The position numbers and the translations under genes were made by a program. Shown here one piece after another: positions 17,912 through 25,728 of a stretch of DNA of 64,000 bases (positions within the stretch are counted from its first letter, which is position 1; every line of letters starts with the position of its first letter). Under the pieces are notes generated by a model. That model saw nothing but the letters and a program-made list of their open reading frames with translations, made no database searches and was not told the DNA's origin. Origin of the DNA: Paenibacillus sp. PAMC 26794. Lineage in GTDB: Bacteria > Bacillota > Bacilli > Paenibacillales > Paenibacillaceae. The stretch lies in contig NZ_ANHX01000011.1 in the NCBI RefSeq assembly GCF_000316035.1, positions 372,001-436,000 on the forward strand. The letters are read 5' to 3'.

Positions 17912-19234
17912 ATGGGAACGATCCTGCTGAAAGGTGCACAGCTTGTGACGATGAATGCAGAAGAGGAAGTGTTCATCGGAGATCTGTTGATCGAGGATAA
18001 CAAAATCAAGGAGATTGCAGCTCACATCGACGTTCAGACTGACCAGGTCATTGATGCTCGTGGCAAAGTGCTTTTGCCAGGCTTCATCCAGACGCATATT
18101 CATCTGTGTCAGACCTTGTTCCGTGGACGTGCGGATGATCTGGAACTGATGGATTGGCTCCGTCAACGTATCTGGCCGCTGGAAGCAGCACATGATGAGG
18201 AGTCCGTCTATTATTCTGCAATGCTTGGATTGGGCGAATTGATCTCCAGCGGAACCACGACCATTCTGGATATGGAGACGGTACATCACACGGACTCGGC
18301 GTTTCAGGCGATGGCACAGAGCGGCATCCGGGTCATTTCCGGCAAGGTTATGATGGATCATGGGGACGAGGTTCCGGAACCCCTGCGTGAGGATACAGCA
18401 ACTTCGCTGCAACAGAGTGTGGATCTGCTGGAGAAATGGAACGGGTTTGGCGGAGGTCGCATTCAATATGCTTTCTGCCCACGCTTCGTTGTATCGTGTA
18501 CCGAAGAATTGCTGGTAGAGGTGCGCGACTTGTCTAATAAATATCATGTCAAAGTCCACACCCATGCCTCCGAGAATCGCGGAGAGATTGAACTGGTAGA
18601 ACACGAACGCGGAATGCGTAACATTGTATACCTCGATCATATCGGTCTCGCGACCCCAAGACTGGTGCTTGCTCATTGTGTATGGCTGAGTGAGGAAGAG
18701 AAAGAAATCATCCGCAAGCGCGGTGTCAAAGTCACTCACTGTCCTGGATCAAATATGAAACTTTCCTCCGGGGTAGCGGATATTCCGGATCTGCTGAATC
18801 GACAGATCGCGGTTGGGATTGGGGCAGATGGTGCCGCGTGCAACAACAATCTGGATATGTTTCAGGAGATGCGCCTCACAGCGCTGATGCAGAAAATTCC
18901 TCATGGTCCAACAGTGATGGATGCCCGGACCGTATTGCGCATGGCTACCATGGGCGGAGCAGAGGTGCTTGGCTTGTCGAAGGAAATCGGAAGTCTCGAA
19001 GTGGGCAAAAAGGCAGATATGCTGCTGCTGGATCTGGATGATTTCCACACGTACCCTTCCTATGAGACGGATGTCTATTCCCGCGTAGTGTATTCCGCAA
19101 CACGTAGCTGTGTGGATACCGTTATTATTGAAGGAAGTATCGTGCTCAAGAATCGTAAGATTCAGACGATTGATCGTGGCATTGTGCTGCGTGAGTCGGA
19201 TAAGAGCATTGCGAGATTAATGAAACGTATCTGA
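17912..19234 (+). CDS. COG0402 amidohydrolase, probable purine/deoxyadenosine-type deaminase
   Basis: A 440-residue amidohydrolase with the mononuclear metal set: THIH in LPGFIQTHIHLCQT, HTHASEN, LAHCVWLSEEE and the late IGADGAACNN aspartate. The family covers guanine and 8-oxoguanine deaminases, SAH/MTA and 5'-deoxyadenosine deaminases, and TrzN/AtzB chlorohydrolases. The QTLFRGRADDLELMDWL segment most resembles the SAH/deoxyadenosine deaminase branch. Between urate degradation and xanthine dehydrogenase, the simplest role is feeding aminopurines into the pathway by deamination; this is inferred from context. GGGGAGA precedes ATG 17912 at normal spacing. The 42-base gap to the XdhC-like gene suggests co-transcription. 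Confidence 0.8.
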   Translation: MGTILLKGAQLVTMNAEEEVFIGDLLIEDNKIKEIAAHIDVQTDQVIDARGKVLLPGFIQTHIHLCQTLFRGRADDLELMDWLRQRIWPLEAAHDEESVYYSAMLGLGELISSGTTTILDMETVHHTDSAFQAMAQSGIRVISGKVMMDHGDEVPEPLREDTATSLQQSVDLLEKWNGFGGGRIQYAFCPRFVVSCTEELLVEVRDLSNKYHVKVHTHASENRGEIELVEHERGMRNIVYLDHIGLATPRLVLAHCVWLSEEEKEIIRKRGVKVTHCPGSNMKLSSGVADIPDLLNRQIAVGIGADGAACNNNLDMFQEMRLTALMQKIPHGPTVMDARTVLRMATMGGAEVLGLSKEIGSLEVGKKADMLLLDLDDFHTYPSYETDVYSRVVYSATRSCVDTVIIEGSIVLKNRKIQTIDRGIVLRESDKSIARLMKRI

Positions 19235-19276
19235 TCGAAGGAAGCTTATGCGATTCCAGAAAGGATGGAGACCGAT

Positions 19277-20557
19277 ATGGAAATGCATGATCTGTGTGCA
19301 ATTGCAGCCCGTGAAACGCGCTGTGTGCTCGCAACAGCGATCAAAGTAGAGGGTCATGCTTACCGTAAGCAGGGAGTCTCTATGCTGTTGACCGATGATG
19401 GTAGAATGTATGGCAGTATCAGTCCGGGATGTCTGGAGAGTGATCTTCAGGCCCGGGTGAGCCATGTGCTGGATACAAACCAGATGGAATTCGCGGAGTA
19501 CGACATGCGTCCCGAGGATGATCTGTCCTGGGGGGAGACGATTGGCTGCGGCGGACTCGTTGTTGTGTTGCTTGAACCTGTGTATGGTGAACTTCGATAT
19601 ACGTTGCAGAAGATGTATGAGTGTTTTCAATCCGGCGTTGCAACAGCGTTAATCCGTACGTTCAAAGATGATTATACGAGGGTAGAATATGACTGGAAAC
19701 GGATTGAACCAACGGGTACCCGGCACCAGCCAGTATTGCTTCCTTCGCTCGTCCCTCCTCATAATCGTGTGGCGAATTATAATCTAACTTCATTGCAGGT
19801 TGATGTACAACACAGCAGTGGTAATATCAAGCATGAACATACGGGATCGACACAACATTCTCCCGATATACCTCGCCTTACGCTTGTGCCTGAAGTGGTA
19901 CCTGCTACGTCAAACAGATCTCACTCTTCCCATCTATCCGCTAATTCACAACATATCTCTGATGCTGATGCTGAAATAGCGACAAACAACACGGGTTCAA
20001 CGAATCCCTGGGACCTCCCGCAGCAACTTACTTCGCTGTACACACCTAAACCACGCCTGATTATCATCGGAGCCGGGAATGATGTTATTCCTGTTGCCAG
20101 ACTCGCCCAATCCGCAGGATTCCGAGTAGTTGTAGCCGATTGGCGAGAGTCCTTATGCACCTCTGAAAGGTTCCCTGAAGCTGAACTAGTAATGGGTTTC
20201 CCATGTGAGATCATGCCTCTGCTCAACGTAAACAAAGGGGATTATTTAATTTTGATGAGTCACAATTTCCCCCGCGAACGTGAACTGTTGGAGATGGTAG
20301 TGGACTGTGAGTACGCGTATCTTGGCATCATGGGTTCCAAAACACGAACAGCCCGTCTGCTGGATGGCTTACCACCGTTGAAATATGTGCATTCTCCCGT
20401 TGGTTTGAGCATCGGAGCAGACGGTCCAGAACAGATCGCCATCAGCATTGTAGCGGAATTGATCGCATGTAAACAAAAGGTCTCTTCCTTGAGTTCCGAG
20501 GTGCAGAGGGGGAGCGTTGCACATGCGAATGACGGGCATAGTTCTGGCAGCAGGTAA
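19277..20557 (+). CDS. pucA: XdhC/CoxI-family xanthine dehydrogenase maturation factor with long linker
   Basis: About 426 residues. The N-terminal XdhC/CoxI domain (1-140) carries the ISPGCLESDL and WGETIGCGG motifs. The C-terminal Rossmann-type XdhC_C domain (from about 258, PKPRLIIIGAGNDV) has the MGSKTR segment. In the family these proteins bind molybdenum cofactor, promote its sulfuration and insert it into xanthine dehydrogenase. The two domains are joined by about 110 residues rich in Ser, His, Thr and Asn, much longer than in B. subtilis PucA (about 330 residues in total). ATG 19277 is chosen over ATG 19265 because GGAG (19267-19270) lies 6 bases upstream. It overlaps the next gene by 35 bases. 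Confidence 0.88.
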   Translation: MEMHDLCAIAARETRCVLATAIKVEGHAYRKQGVSMLLTDDGRMYGSISPGCLESDLQARVSHVLDTNQMEFAEYDMRPEDDLSWGETIGCGGLVVVLLEPVYGELRYTLQKMYECFQSGVATALIRTFKDDYTRVEYDWKRIEPTGTRHQPVLLPSLVPPHNRVANYNLTSLQVDVQHSSGNIKHEHTGSTQHSPDIPRLTLVPEVVPATSNRSHSSHLSANSQHISDADAEIATNNTGSTNPWDLPQQLTSLYTPKPRLIIIGAGNDVIPVARLAQSAGFRVVVADWRESLCTSERFPEAELVMGFPCEIMPLLNVNKGDYLILMSHNFPRERELLEMVVDCEYAYLGIMGSKTRTARLLDGLPPLKYVHSPVGLSIGADGPEQIAISIVAELIACKQKVSSLSSEVQRGSVAHANDGHSSGSR

Positions 20558-21170
20558 GAGTCGTCGCCTTGGTCGGGATAAACTCTCGGTTGTCATGCCT
20601 GACGGAAGGTCACTGGCTGCATGGTCATTGGAAGCTGCGCTGAATTCGGAGCTAGATCAAGTGGTCTGTGTGGTCAAACCGGAAGATTCGCTGGCATGGC
20701 TACCTGTAAAATGGTTTGATTCTGCTACGTATGCCTACCATCCCACAGCGAGACTTCGAATTGTGGTCTGTGCTGACTATGCCTGCGGCATGGCCAATTC
20801 TCTTCATTCTGGCGTATTGTCGGCCATGCAGTACAAACCGGAGGGCATTCTCATGTTACTGGGTGATCAGCCTTTATTAAAAGCGCAGGATATTAATCGG
20901 GTGACTACAGAACTGGCTACCCACAAGTTATGTGACTATGTCGCAGCTACCGACGGTGAGGGAGGCAAGCCGCCCGTTGCTTTTCGCTCCCATATGTTCG
21001 GTCCTCTGTTGTCCTTGCATGGAGATGAGGGGGCACGCAAAATTATGCGCAGCGCTAACTATTCAGGTGTACATGTACCACTGTCTGAGTCTAGTTTCTG
21101 GGATGCGGATACAGAACCGGAATTGGAACGCATTTTGAATCATGTATATGAATCGGAGCAGGCAGACTAA
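20523..21170 (+). CDS. pucB: MobA/MocA-like molybdopterin nucleotidyltransferase
   Basis: A 215-residue NTP-transferase domain protein. The nucleotide-binding signature is at the N-terminus (VLAAGKSRRLGRDKL), with the metal-binding LLGDQP further in and GGKPPVAF later. MocA-like enzymes add CMP (or GMP) to molybdopterin for xanthine dehydrogenase family enzymes. Its position between the XdhC-like gene and the structural subunits is the same as pucB in B. subtilis. ATG 20523 lies 8 bases from GGGGGAG (20508-20514). A TTG at 20517 and an ATG at 20529 are alternatives. Confidence 0.88.
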   Translation: MRMTGIVLAAGKSRRLGRDKLSVVMPDGRSLAAWSLEAALNSELDQVVCVVKPEDSLAWLPVKWFDSATYAYHPTARLRIVVCADYACGMANSLHSGVLSAMQYKPEGILMLLGDQPLLKAQDINRVTTELATHKLCDYVAATDGEGGKPPVAFRSHMFGPLLSLHGDEGARKIMRSANYSGVHVPLSESSFWDADTEPELERILNHVYESEQAD

Positions 21171-21216
21171 ATAACAGGAGAAGATTATTAACTATGTATA
21201 ATTTAATTACATGATC

Positions 21217-21255
21217 AGGTCAGCCAGGCAGTCTGGTTGGCCTATTTGTCTCCTT
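21217..21255 (+). terminator. weak terminator-like hairpin between pucB and pucC
   Basis: AGGTCAGCCAG (21217-21227) pairs with CTGGTTGGCCT (21233-21243) through two G-U pairs. The tail is pyrimidine-rich (ATTTGTCTCC) without a clean T-run. It may reduce rather than stop read-through. Confidence 0.45.
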
Positions 21256-21299
21256 TTAACGTGTGGTGAAAGAGAGCTTGTGTTAGCTTTCGATAGATC

Positions 21300-21413
21300 A
21301 TGATGCATCAAGCACAAATGGAACGCAGGTTTTATACATTTATCCAAAACGATGTGAAGGTAATTGACGTTGCTGCTGAACTCTCATATGATTTGAAGAA
21401 TTATTTGGATTAG
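21300..21413 (+). pseudogene. short orphan reading frame, possible gene remnant
   Basis: A 37-codon frame (MMHQAQMERRFYTFIQNDVK and 17 more residues, ending in a stop) lies in the otherwise empty pucB-pucC gap. It has no ribosome binding site. The composition looks protein-like, and the segment NDVKVIDVAAELSYDLKNYL faintly recalls an N-terminal HTH helix pair, but I cannot assign it. It may be chance. Confidence 0.2.
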
Positions 21414-21460
21414 ACGGTTGAATTTCCTGCCCATGGAAGAGAGAGAAAGGGGATGCAGCG

Positions 21461-22375
21461 ATGGTAACACCGGCATACGGTTCTGGAGCCATGCCATCGG
21501 TATGGCAGCCTGAGAATCTGCAAGAACTGCAAACGTTGAGAAGTGGACTGAAGGGAATATGTTGTTTCACGGCAGGTGGAACATTGCTACGAACCCAGTG
21601 GGAAGGTGGCTTGATTCCAGCGCCTGAACACATGATTAGTCTGGGTCGTATTCCTGAAATGAGCGGTGTATCTATTCGTGGAGATGAGCTGGTCATTGGA
21701 GCCATGACCCGATTAAAGGAATGTGCTTCACAAGCATTGCTGCATCAACTGCCGATCCTGCAGGAAGCGGTGAATGCAATTGCTGCTCCTTCCATTCGCA
21801 ATGTGGCAACCATTGGCGGGAATGTTGTATCCGGAGTCGGGGATACACTGACTGCTTTGCTTGTATATGATGCGGAGCTGCACTGGTTGACGGACAGTGG
21901 AATTGAGATCCGCAGTGTGTCTTCCTGGCTTCAGGGTGGACGGGATGGCAGCCGTAATCCAGGGGATGTATTAATCTCGATTCATATTCCGATGAGATCG
22001 TCCTCTATGCTAGATGTGGAAGGTGAGTACAGACCTGTTGCACGAGAAGTTTCCTTTTACCGCAAGCTGGGTAGAAGGGAGACGTTCAGCGCATCGCTGG
22101 TTACGGTTGCGTTGTTTGGGGAGATTGATTCGGATAACCGCTGGACCAAGATTGCGATTGCGGCTGGGGGAGGATCAGGCATGGCGATGCGACTTCTGGA
22201 GTCGGAACGACAGCTTCTTGGTAGCGAAGCTTCTGTCATGCAAGCGGCGAATCTCGCAGCTGCTGTGGCTGAAGAGTTTACGACGTATGGCGATGCATTT
22301 GCAACGGAACATTATCGCAAACAGACCGCGGGCAACATGCTTGGTGCCGGGCTATGGGAAGCACTTCACGAATAG
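21461..22375 (+). CDS. pucC: xanthine dehydrogenase FAD-binding subunit
   Basis: A 304-residue FAD subunit of a three-polypeptide xanthine dehydrogenase. The family motifs TAGGTLLRTQW and IAAPSIRNVATIGGN (flavin binding) and the C-terminal CO-dehydrogenase flavoprotein domain are present. It passes electrons from the 2Fe-2S centres towards NAD+. ATG 21461 follows AAAGGGGA. A 33-base gap to pucD fits an operon. The 290-base gap upstream, with a weak hairpin, may hold a separate promoter, but I cannot point to one. Confidence 0.92.
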   Translation: MVTPAYGSGAMPSVWQPENLQELQTLRSGLKGICCFTAGGTLLRTQWEGGLIPAPEHMISLGRIPEMSGVSIRGDELVIGAMTRLKECASQALLHQLPILQEAVNAIAAPSIRNVATIGGNVVSGVGDTLTALLVYDAELHWLTDSGIEIRSVSSWLQGGRDGSRNPGDVLISIHIPMRSSSMLDVEGEYRPVAREVSFYRKLGRRETFSASLVTVALFGEIDSDNRWTKIAIAAGGGSGMAMRLLESERQLLGSEASVMQAANLAAAVAEEFTTYGDAFATEHYRKQTAGNMLGAGLWEALHE

Positions 22376-22408
22376 AAGACTTCGATCACACAAAGGGGGA
22401 GAGGCATC

Positions 22409-24850
22409 ATGCTGCTGAATCGGAAACAGAGCGGGAAACGCTGGCACTTGCGGCCAGATGGTGCACCCAAAGTAACAGGGCAGCTTCAATATCTGACGGA
22501 TATGACGCTACCTGACATGATTCATGGCAGAGTGTTGCGAAGCGAATATCCTTATGCTCGCCTATTGTCTATAGATACTTCGGAAGCTGAGGCGTTGGAA
22601 GGTGTCTATGCGGTTCTGACCTCCAAAGATGTGCCTGGACTGAATCGTTTTGGTATTGCGACCCCGGATCAGCCTGTATTCTGCGAGGATATTGTACGTT
22701 ATGTCGGTGACGCCATTGCAGCGGTTGCTGCGGATTCCCCGGAACGTGCGGCGCTTGCGCTGGATGCGATTCGCGTAGAGTATGAGGAACTTACACCTCT
22801 GAATAGTACAGACGCTGCATTGGCTCCAGGTGCACCAGAGTTGCATGAGCATGGTCCAGGTAATGTGCTGCATCGGACGGAGATCAAACGTGGAGATGCC
22901 GAGCAAGCCTTTGCCACGTGTGATCATATCGTGACAGAGACGTATTATACGCCTCGCCAGATGCATGCGTACATGGAGACAGAAGGTGGCCTGTTTGTCC
23001 CAGATGAAGAGGGAAGGCTGAATGTATACGCGGCAACGCAACATGGTTATAAAGACCGGATGCAGCTTGCGCGAATCATTGGTTGTCCTGAAGAAAATAT
23101 CCGGGTGGTGTCTTCACCGATTGGGGGTTCATTTGGCGGAAAAGATGAACTAAACGTACAGCCTTATGGTGCACTACTGGCCTTGAGATGCGGACGTCCT
23201 GTGAAAATGCATAATTCTCGTAAAGAATCCGTGCGTGCAGGGCTGAAACGGCACCCAATGAAGATTGAAATGCAGACTGGCATGAGTCGAGAAGGCATCA
23301 TACAGGCGCATCGTGTCCGCATTACAGCAGATACAGGAGCGTACGCCACACTTGGCGCACCCGTGCTGAACTTCTGTACCGAGCATTGCCTTGGACCCTA
23401 CGCCATTCCAAATGTGGATGTGGAAGGTGTGTCTGTGTATACGAATAACGGGCTGTCAGGTGAGTTTCGCGGATTTGGCGGGAACCAGGCGATTTTTGCC
23501 ATGGAAGGCCAGATGGATCGGCTTGCAGCAATCATGAACATGGACCCTTGGGAGTTCCGAAGACGTAATATGAGGGAAAAGAATGATCCTGGACCGCTGA
23601 ATCAACGGATTCTGGTTACGGATGGACTTTCACAAGTATGGGAGGCATTGGATCGTTCTGAATTGTGGCAAAAACATCAGCATCCCCCGGCAGATCCTTC
23701 TATGCCGCCGTGGATCAAACGCGGAGTCGGAGCAGCCATCGCCATGCACGGTGCAGGGCTGGGTTACGGCATTCCGGACCCTGCGGGAGGCCGCCTGTCC
23801 CTGAATAACGAAGGCAAGATTGAGGTGGCGTTCAGCTACGAGGAATTTGGTCAGGGGCTTATTGCAACGCTGGAAATTATGTTATGTGATCTCTTTCAAT
23901 GCAGTATATCGGATCTCAGTATCATCATTGGAGATACGGATCGTGTACCACACAGCGGATCAAGCACAGCTTCACGTTCAACAACGATGGCCTGGATGGC
24001 TCTTCAACGTTTGCAGACTCCATTTCGTTCCCGTGTTCTTGCTGTAGCGTCTGAAATGTCGGGCATTCCGTCGGATGAACTGGTAACAGGACCCGGTGGT
24101 GTATGGCGCAAAGGCCAGCTTCCTGCCGAAACTTCAGAAGTAGAAACACCAGAGAAGGCTGAAGGAACTAAAGTGGCTGAGATCGTTGCTGTAGGGTCTG
24201 AAAGTGATCAAACTGCTGAAAGTTATTTAGGCGCATCTCAATACCAGGCGAAAGAGGGAGTTTCATCAGGCTTATTGATCTCGTATGCTGAACTCGCAAC
24301 GCAGGGCGAAGCCGATGAATGGATTTTCGATACAAAGTTCGATTACCCAACTACGCCAGACCATGTGGTAGGCGGGCATTATTTGTATACGTATGCGGCG
24401 GTTGCGGCAGAGGTGGAAGTAAATACTTTGACCGGAGAAACCAAGCTTCTTGATACGCGCCATGTTGTTGCGGCAGGTCCAGTTATCAACCCGATGGGTT
24501 ATATCGGACAGATTGAAGGCGGCAGTGTCATGGCGCTTGGATTCACGTTAACGGAGGATACGGTCATGCAGGACAGCCGTTATGTAACCACGAACCTCGA
24601 CACGTATCTGATCCCAACCATTCAGGATATTCATACCAATCTGGAGGTTGAGGCTATTGAAGACTTACCCGAAGGTGATGCGTTTGGCCCTAGGGGGATC
24701 GGTGAGATAGGCTCCGTAGCGCTTGCGCCGGCCATAACAGCTGCAATTCATCAGGCAACAGGTATATGGGTTAACCGTCTTCCTGTACCGAGGGAACAAC
24801 TGGTCAGACCTTTAAATGTACCTTTGCAGGAAGGAGTGAGCCCATCATGA
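22409..24850 (+). CDS. pucD: xanthine dehydrogenase molybdenum-binding subunit
   Basis: An 813-residue molybdopterin subunit. It has the two aldehyde-oxidase/xanthine-dehydrogenase domains: an N-terminal a/b hammerhead (about 10-125), then the Mo-binding domain with GGSFGGKDE, SGEFRGFGGNQ, EEFGQGL and the C-terminal FGPRGIGEIGSV, whose Glu is the expected catalytic base. It oxidises hypoxanthine and xanthine to urate. It is longer than B. subtilis PucD (about 745), mainly because of a low-complexity acidic stretch of about 48 residues around 573-620. ATG 22409 has GGGGGAGAGG in front. It overlaps pucE by 4 bases. Confidence 0.93.
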   Translation: MLLNRKQSGKRWHLRPDGAPKVTGQLQYLTDMTLPDMIHGRVLRSEYPYARLLSIDTSEAEALEGVYAVLTSKDVPGLNRFGIATPDQPVFCEDIVRYVGDAIAAVAADSPERAALALDAIRVEYEELTPLNSTDAALAPGAPELHEHGPGNVLHRTEIKRGDAEQAFATCDHIVTETYYTPRQMHAYMETEGGLFVPDEEGRLNVYAATQHGYKDRMQLARIIGCPEENIRVVSSPIGGSFGGKDELNVQPYGALLALRCGRPVKMHNSRKESVRAGLKRHPMKIEMQTGMSREGIIQAHRVRITADTGAYATLGAPVLNFCTEHCLGPYAIPNVDVEGVSVYTNNGLSGEFRGFGGNQAIFAMEGQMDRLAAIMNMDPWEFRRRNMREKNDPGPLNQRILVTDGLSQVWEALDRSELWQKHQHPPADPSMPPWIKRGVGAAIAMHGAGLGYGIPDPAGGRLSLNNEGKIEVAFSYEEFGQGLIATLEIMLCDLFQCSISDLSIIIGDTDRVPHSGSSTASRSTTMAWMALQRLQTPFRSRVLAVASEMSGIPSDELVTGPGGVWRKGQLPAETSEVETPEKAEGTKVAEIVAVGSESDQTAESYLGASQYQAKEGVSSGLLISYAELATQGEADEWIFDTKFDYPTTPDHVVGGHYLYTYAAVAAEVEVNTLTGETKLLDTRHVVAAGPVINPMGYIGQIEGGSVMALGFTLTEDTVMQDSRYVTTNLDTYLIPTIQDIHTNLEVEAIEDLPEGDAFGPRGIGEIGSVALAPAITAAIHQATGIWVNRLPVPREQLVRPLNVPLQEGVSPS

Positions 24851-25365
24851 GTAAGCCACTTGAGAATCACTGGACAGCCGTTGTGAATGGCGAGCAGAAA
24901 CATCTGCAGATTGCGCAAACGACCAGACTTGTCGATGTGCTTCGAACTCATTTGCAACTAACGGGTACCAAAGTATCCTGCGAAGTTGGTCGCTGCGGCG
25001 CATGTATGGTTTTGATGGATGGAGAGCCGGTGAATTCCTGTCTTGTCATGGCTTATCAATGTGAAGGTAGTGACATTATGACGATTGAAGGTCTGCATGG
25101 CGAGGAGAAAGGCACTCTGCATCCAATTCAACAGGCTTTTGTGGAGGAAGGTGGTTTTCAGTGCGGCTACTGTACTCCGGGCATGGTGATCTCAACCAAG
25201 GCATTACTGGATGCACATCCTGACCCTTCACAAGATCAGATTGAAACGGGATTGTGCGGGAATCTGTGTCGTTGTACCGGCTACGGTGGCATTATTCGAG
25301 CGGTACGCAAGGCAGGGGAACGCTGTGTGATAAAGGAAACATCTGCCGAGGAAAATGTAAGTTGA
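24847..25365 (+). CDS. pucE: xanthine dehydrogenase 2Fe-2S subunit
   Basis: A 172-residue iron-sulfur subunit with two 2Fe-2S domains. The plant-ferredoxin-type cluster is bound by C45, C50, C53 and C65 (SCEVGRCGAC...NSC). The second, alpha-helical cluster is bound by the CGYCTPGM and CGNLCRCTGYGG motifs. All eight ligands are present. It forms the electron path between the Mo and FAD subunits. The start overlaps the pucD stop (ATGA), and a terminator follows 50 bases after the stop, ending the puc region. Confidence 0.95.
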   Translation: MSKPLENHWTAVVNGEQKHLQIAQTTRLVDVLRTHLQLTGTKVSCEVGRCGACMVLMDGEPVNSCLVMAYQCEGSDIMTIEGLHGEEKGTLHPIQQAFVEEGGFQCGYCTPGMVISTKALLDAHPDPSQDQIETGLCGNLCRCTGYGGIIRAVRKAGERCVIKETSAEENVS

Positions 25366-25417
25366 GCCGGGACGCAAGACGCAGACATAAGCAAGGAGGA
25401 TTGAAGAAACGTATTCG

Positions 25418-25460
25418 AAAAAGCATCCGATCCAGGAATGCTTTTTTTTGTTTTTTTAGA
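25418..25460 (+). terminator. terminator at the end of the puc region
   Basis: AAAAAGCAT (25418-25426) pairs with ATGCTTTTT (25438-25446), with inner CC/GG pairs and a long T-run that extends past the stem. Confidence 0.85.
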
Positions 25461-25666
25461 TTTTCTGTCAAGTACAAGTATATAACGGAAGATGAAGTTT
25501 AGGCCCGAAACTGGTTAGATAATGAACCGTTTTCGATTGTCTTCAATATTGGTGAAACGATGGAGTAATGTTGTTCAAAGTACTGGTACAAAAGAATTTA
25601 AAACATTCTTATTCACCATATATTTACAAATATTGATGTGCATGCTATGTTTAAAATGAAAGCGCC

Positions 25667-25680
25667 ATCATAAATGGGTT
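25667..25680 (+). promoter_or_regulatory. cre site (CcpA) upstream of mannanase
   Basis: TGAAAGCGCCATCA matches the cre consensus TGWAARCGYTWWCA at 13 of 14 positions and lies 48 bases before the mannanase start. Repression by glucose through CcpA is therefore likely. The rest of the 363-base gap after pucE holds the puc terminator and AT-rich DNA in which I see no gene. TTGACA at 25683-25688 has no partner -10. Confidence 0.65.
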
Positions 25681-25728
25681 CATTGACATTTCATTATCAT
25701 ATTTCACTTGGGAAGGAAGATGGAATTG

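Noticed and set aside
25254-25502. 82-codon basic frame overlapping the pucE end
   Set aside because: Runs through the pucE terminator and its A/T tracts and has no ribosome site.
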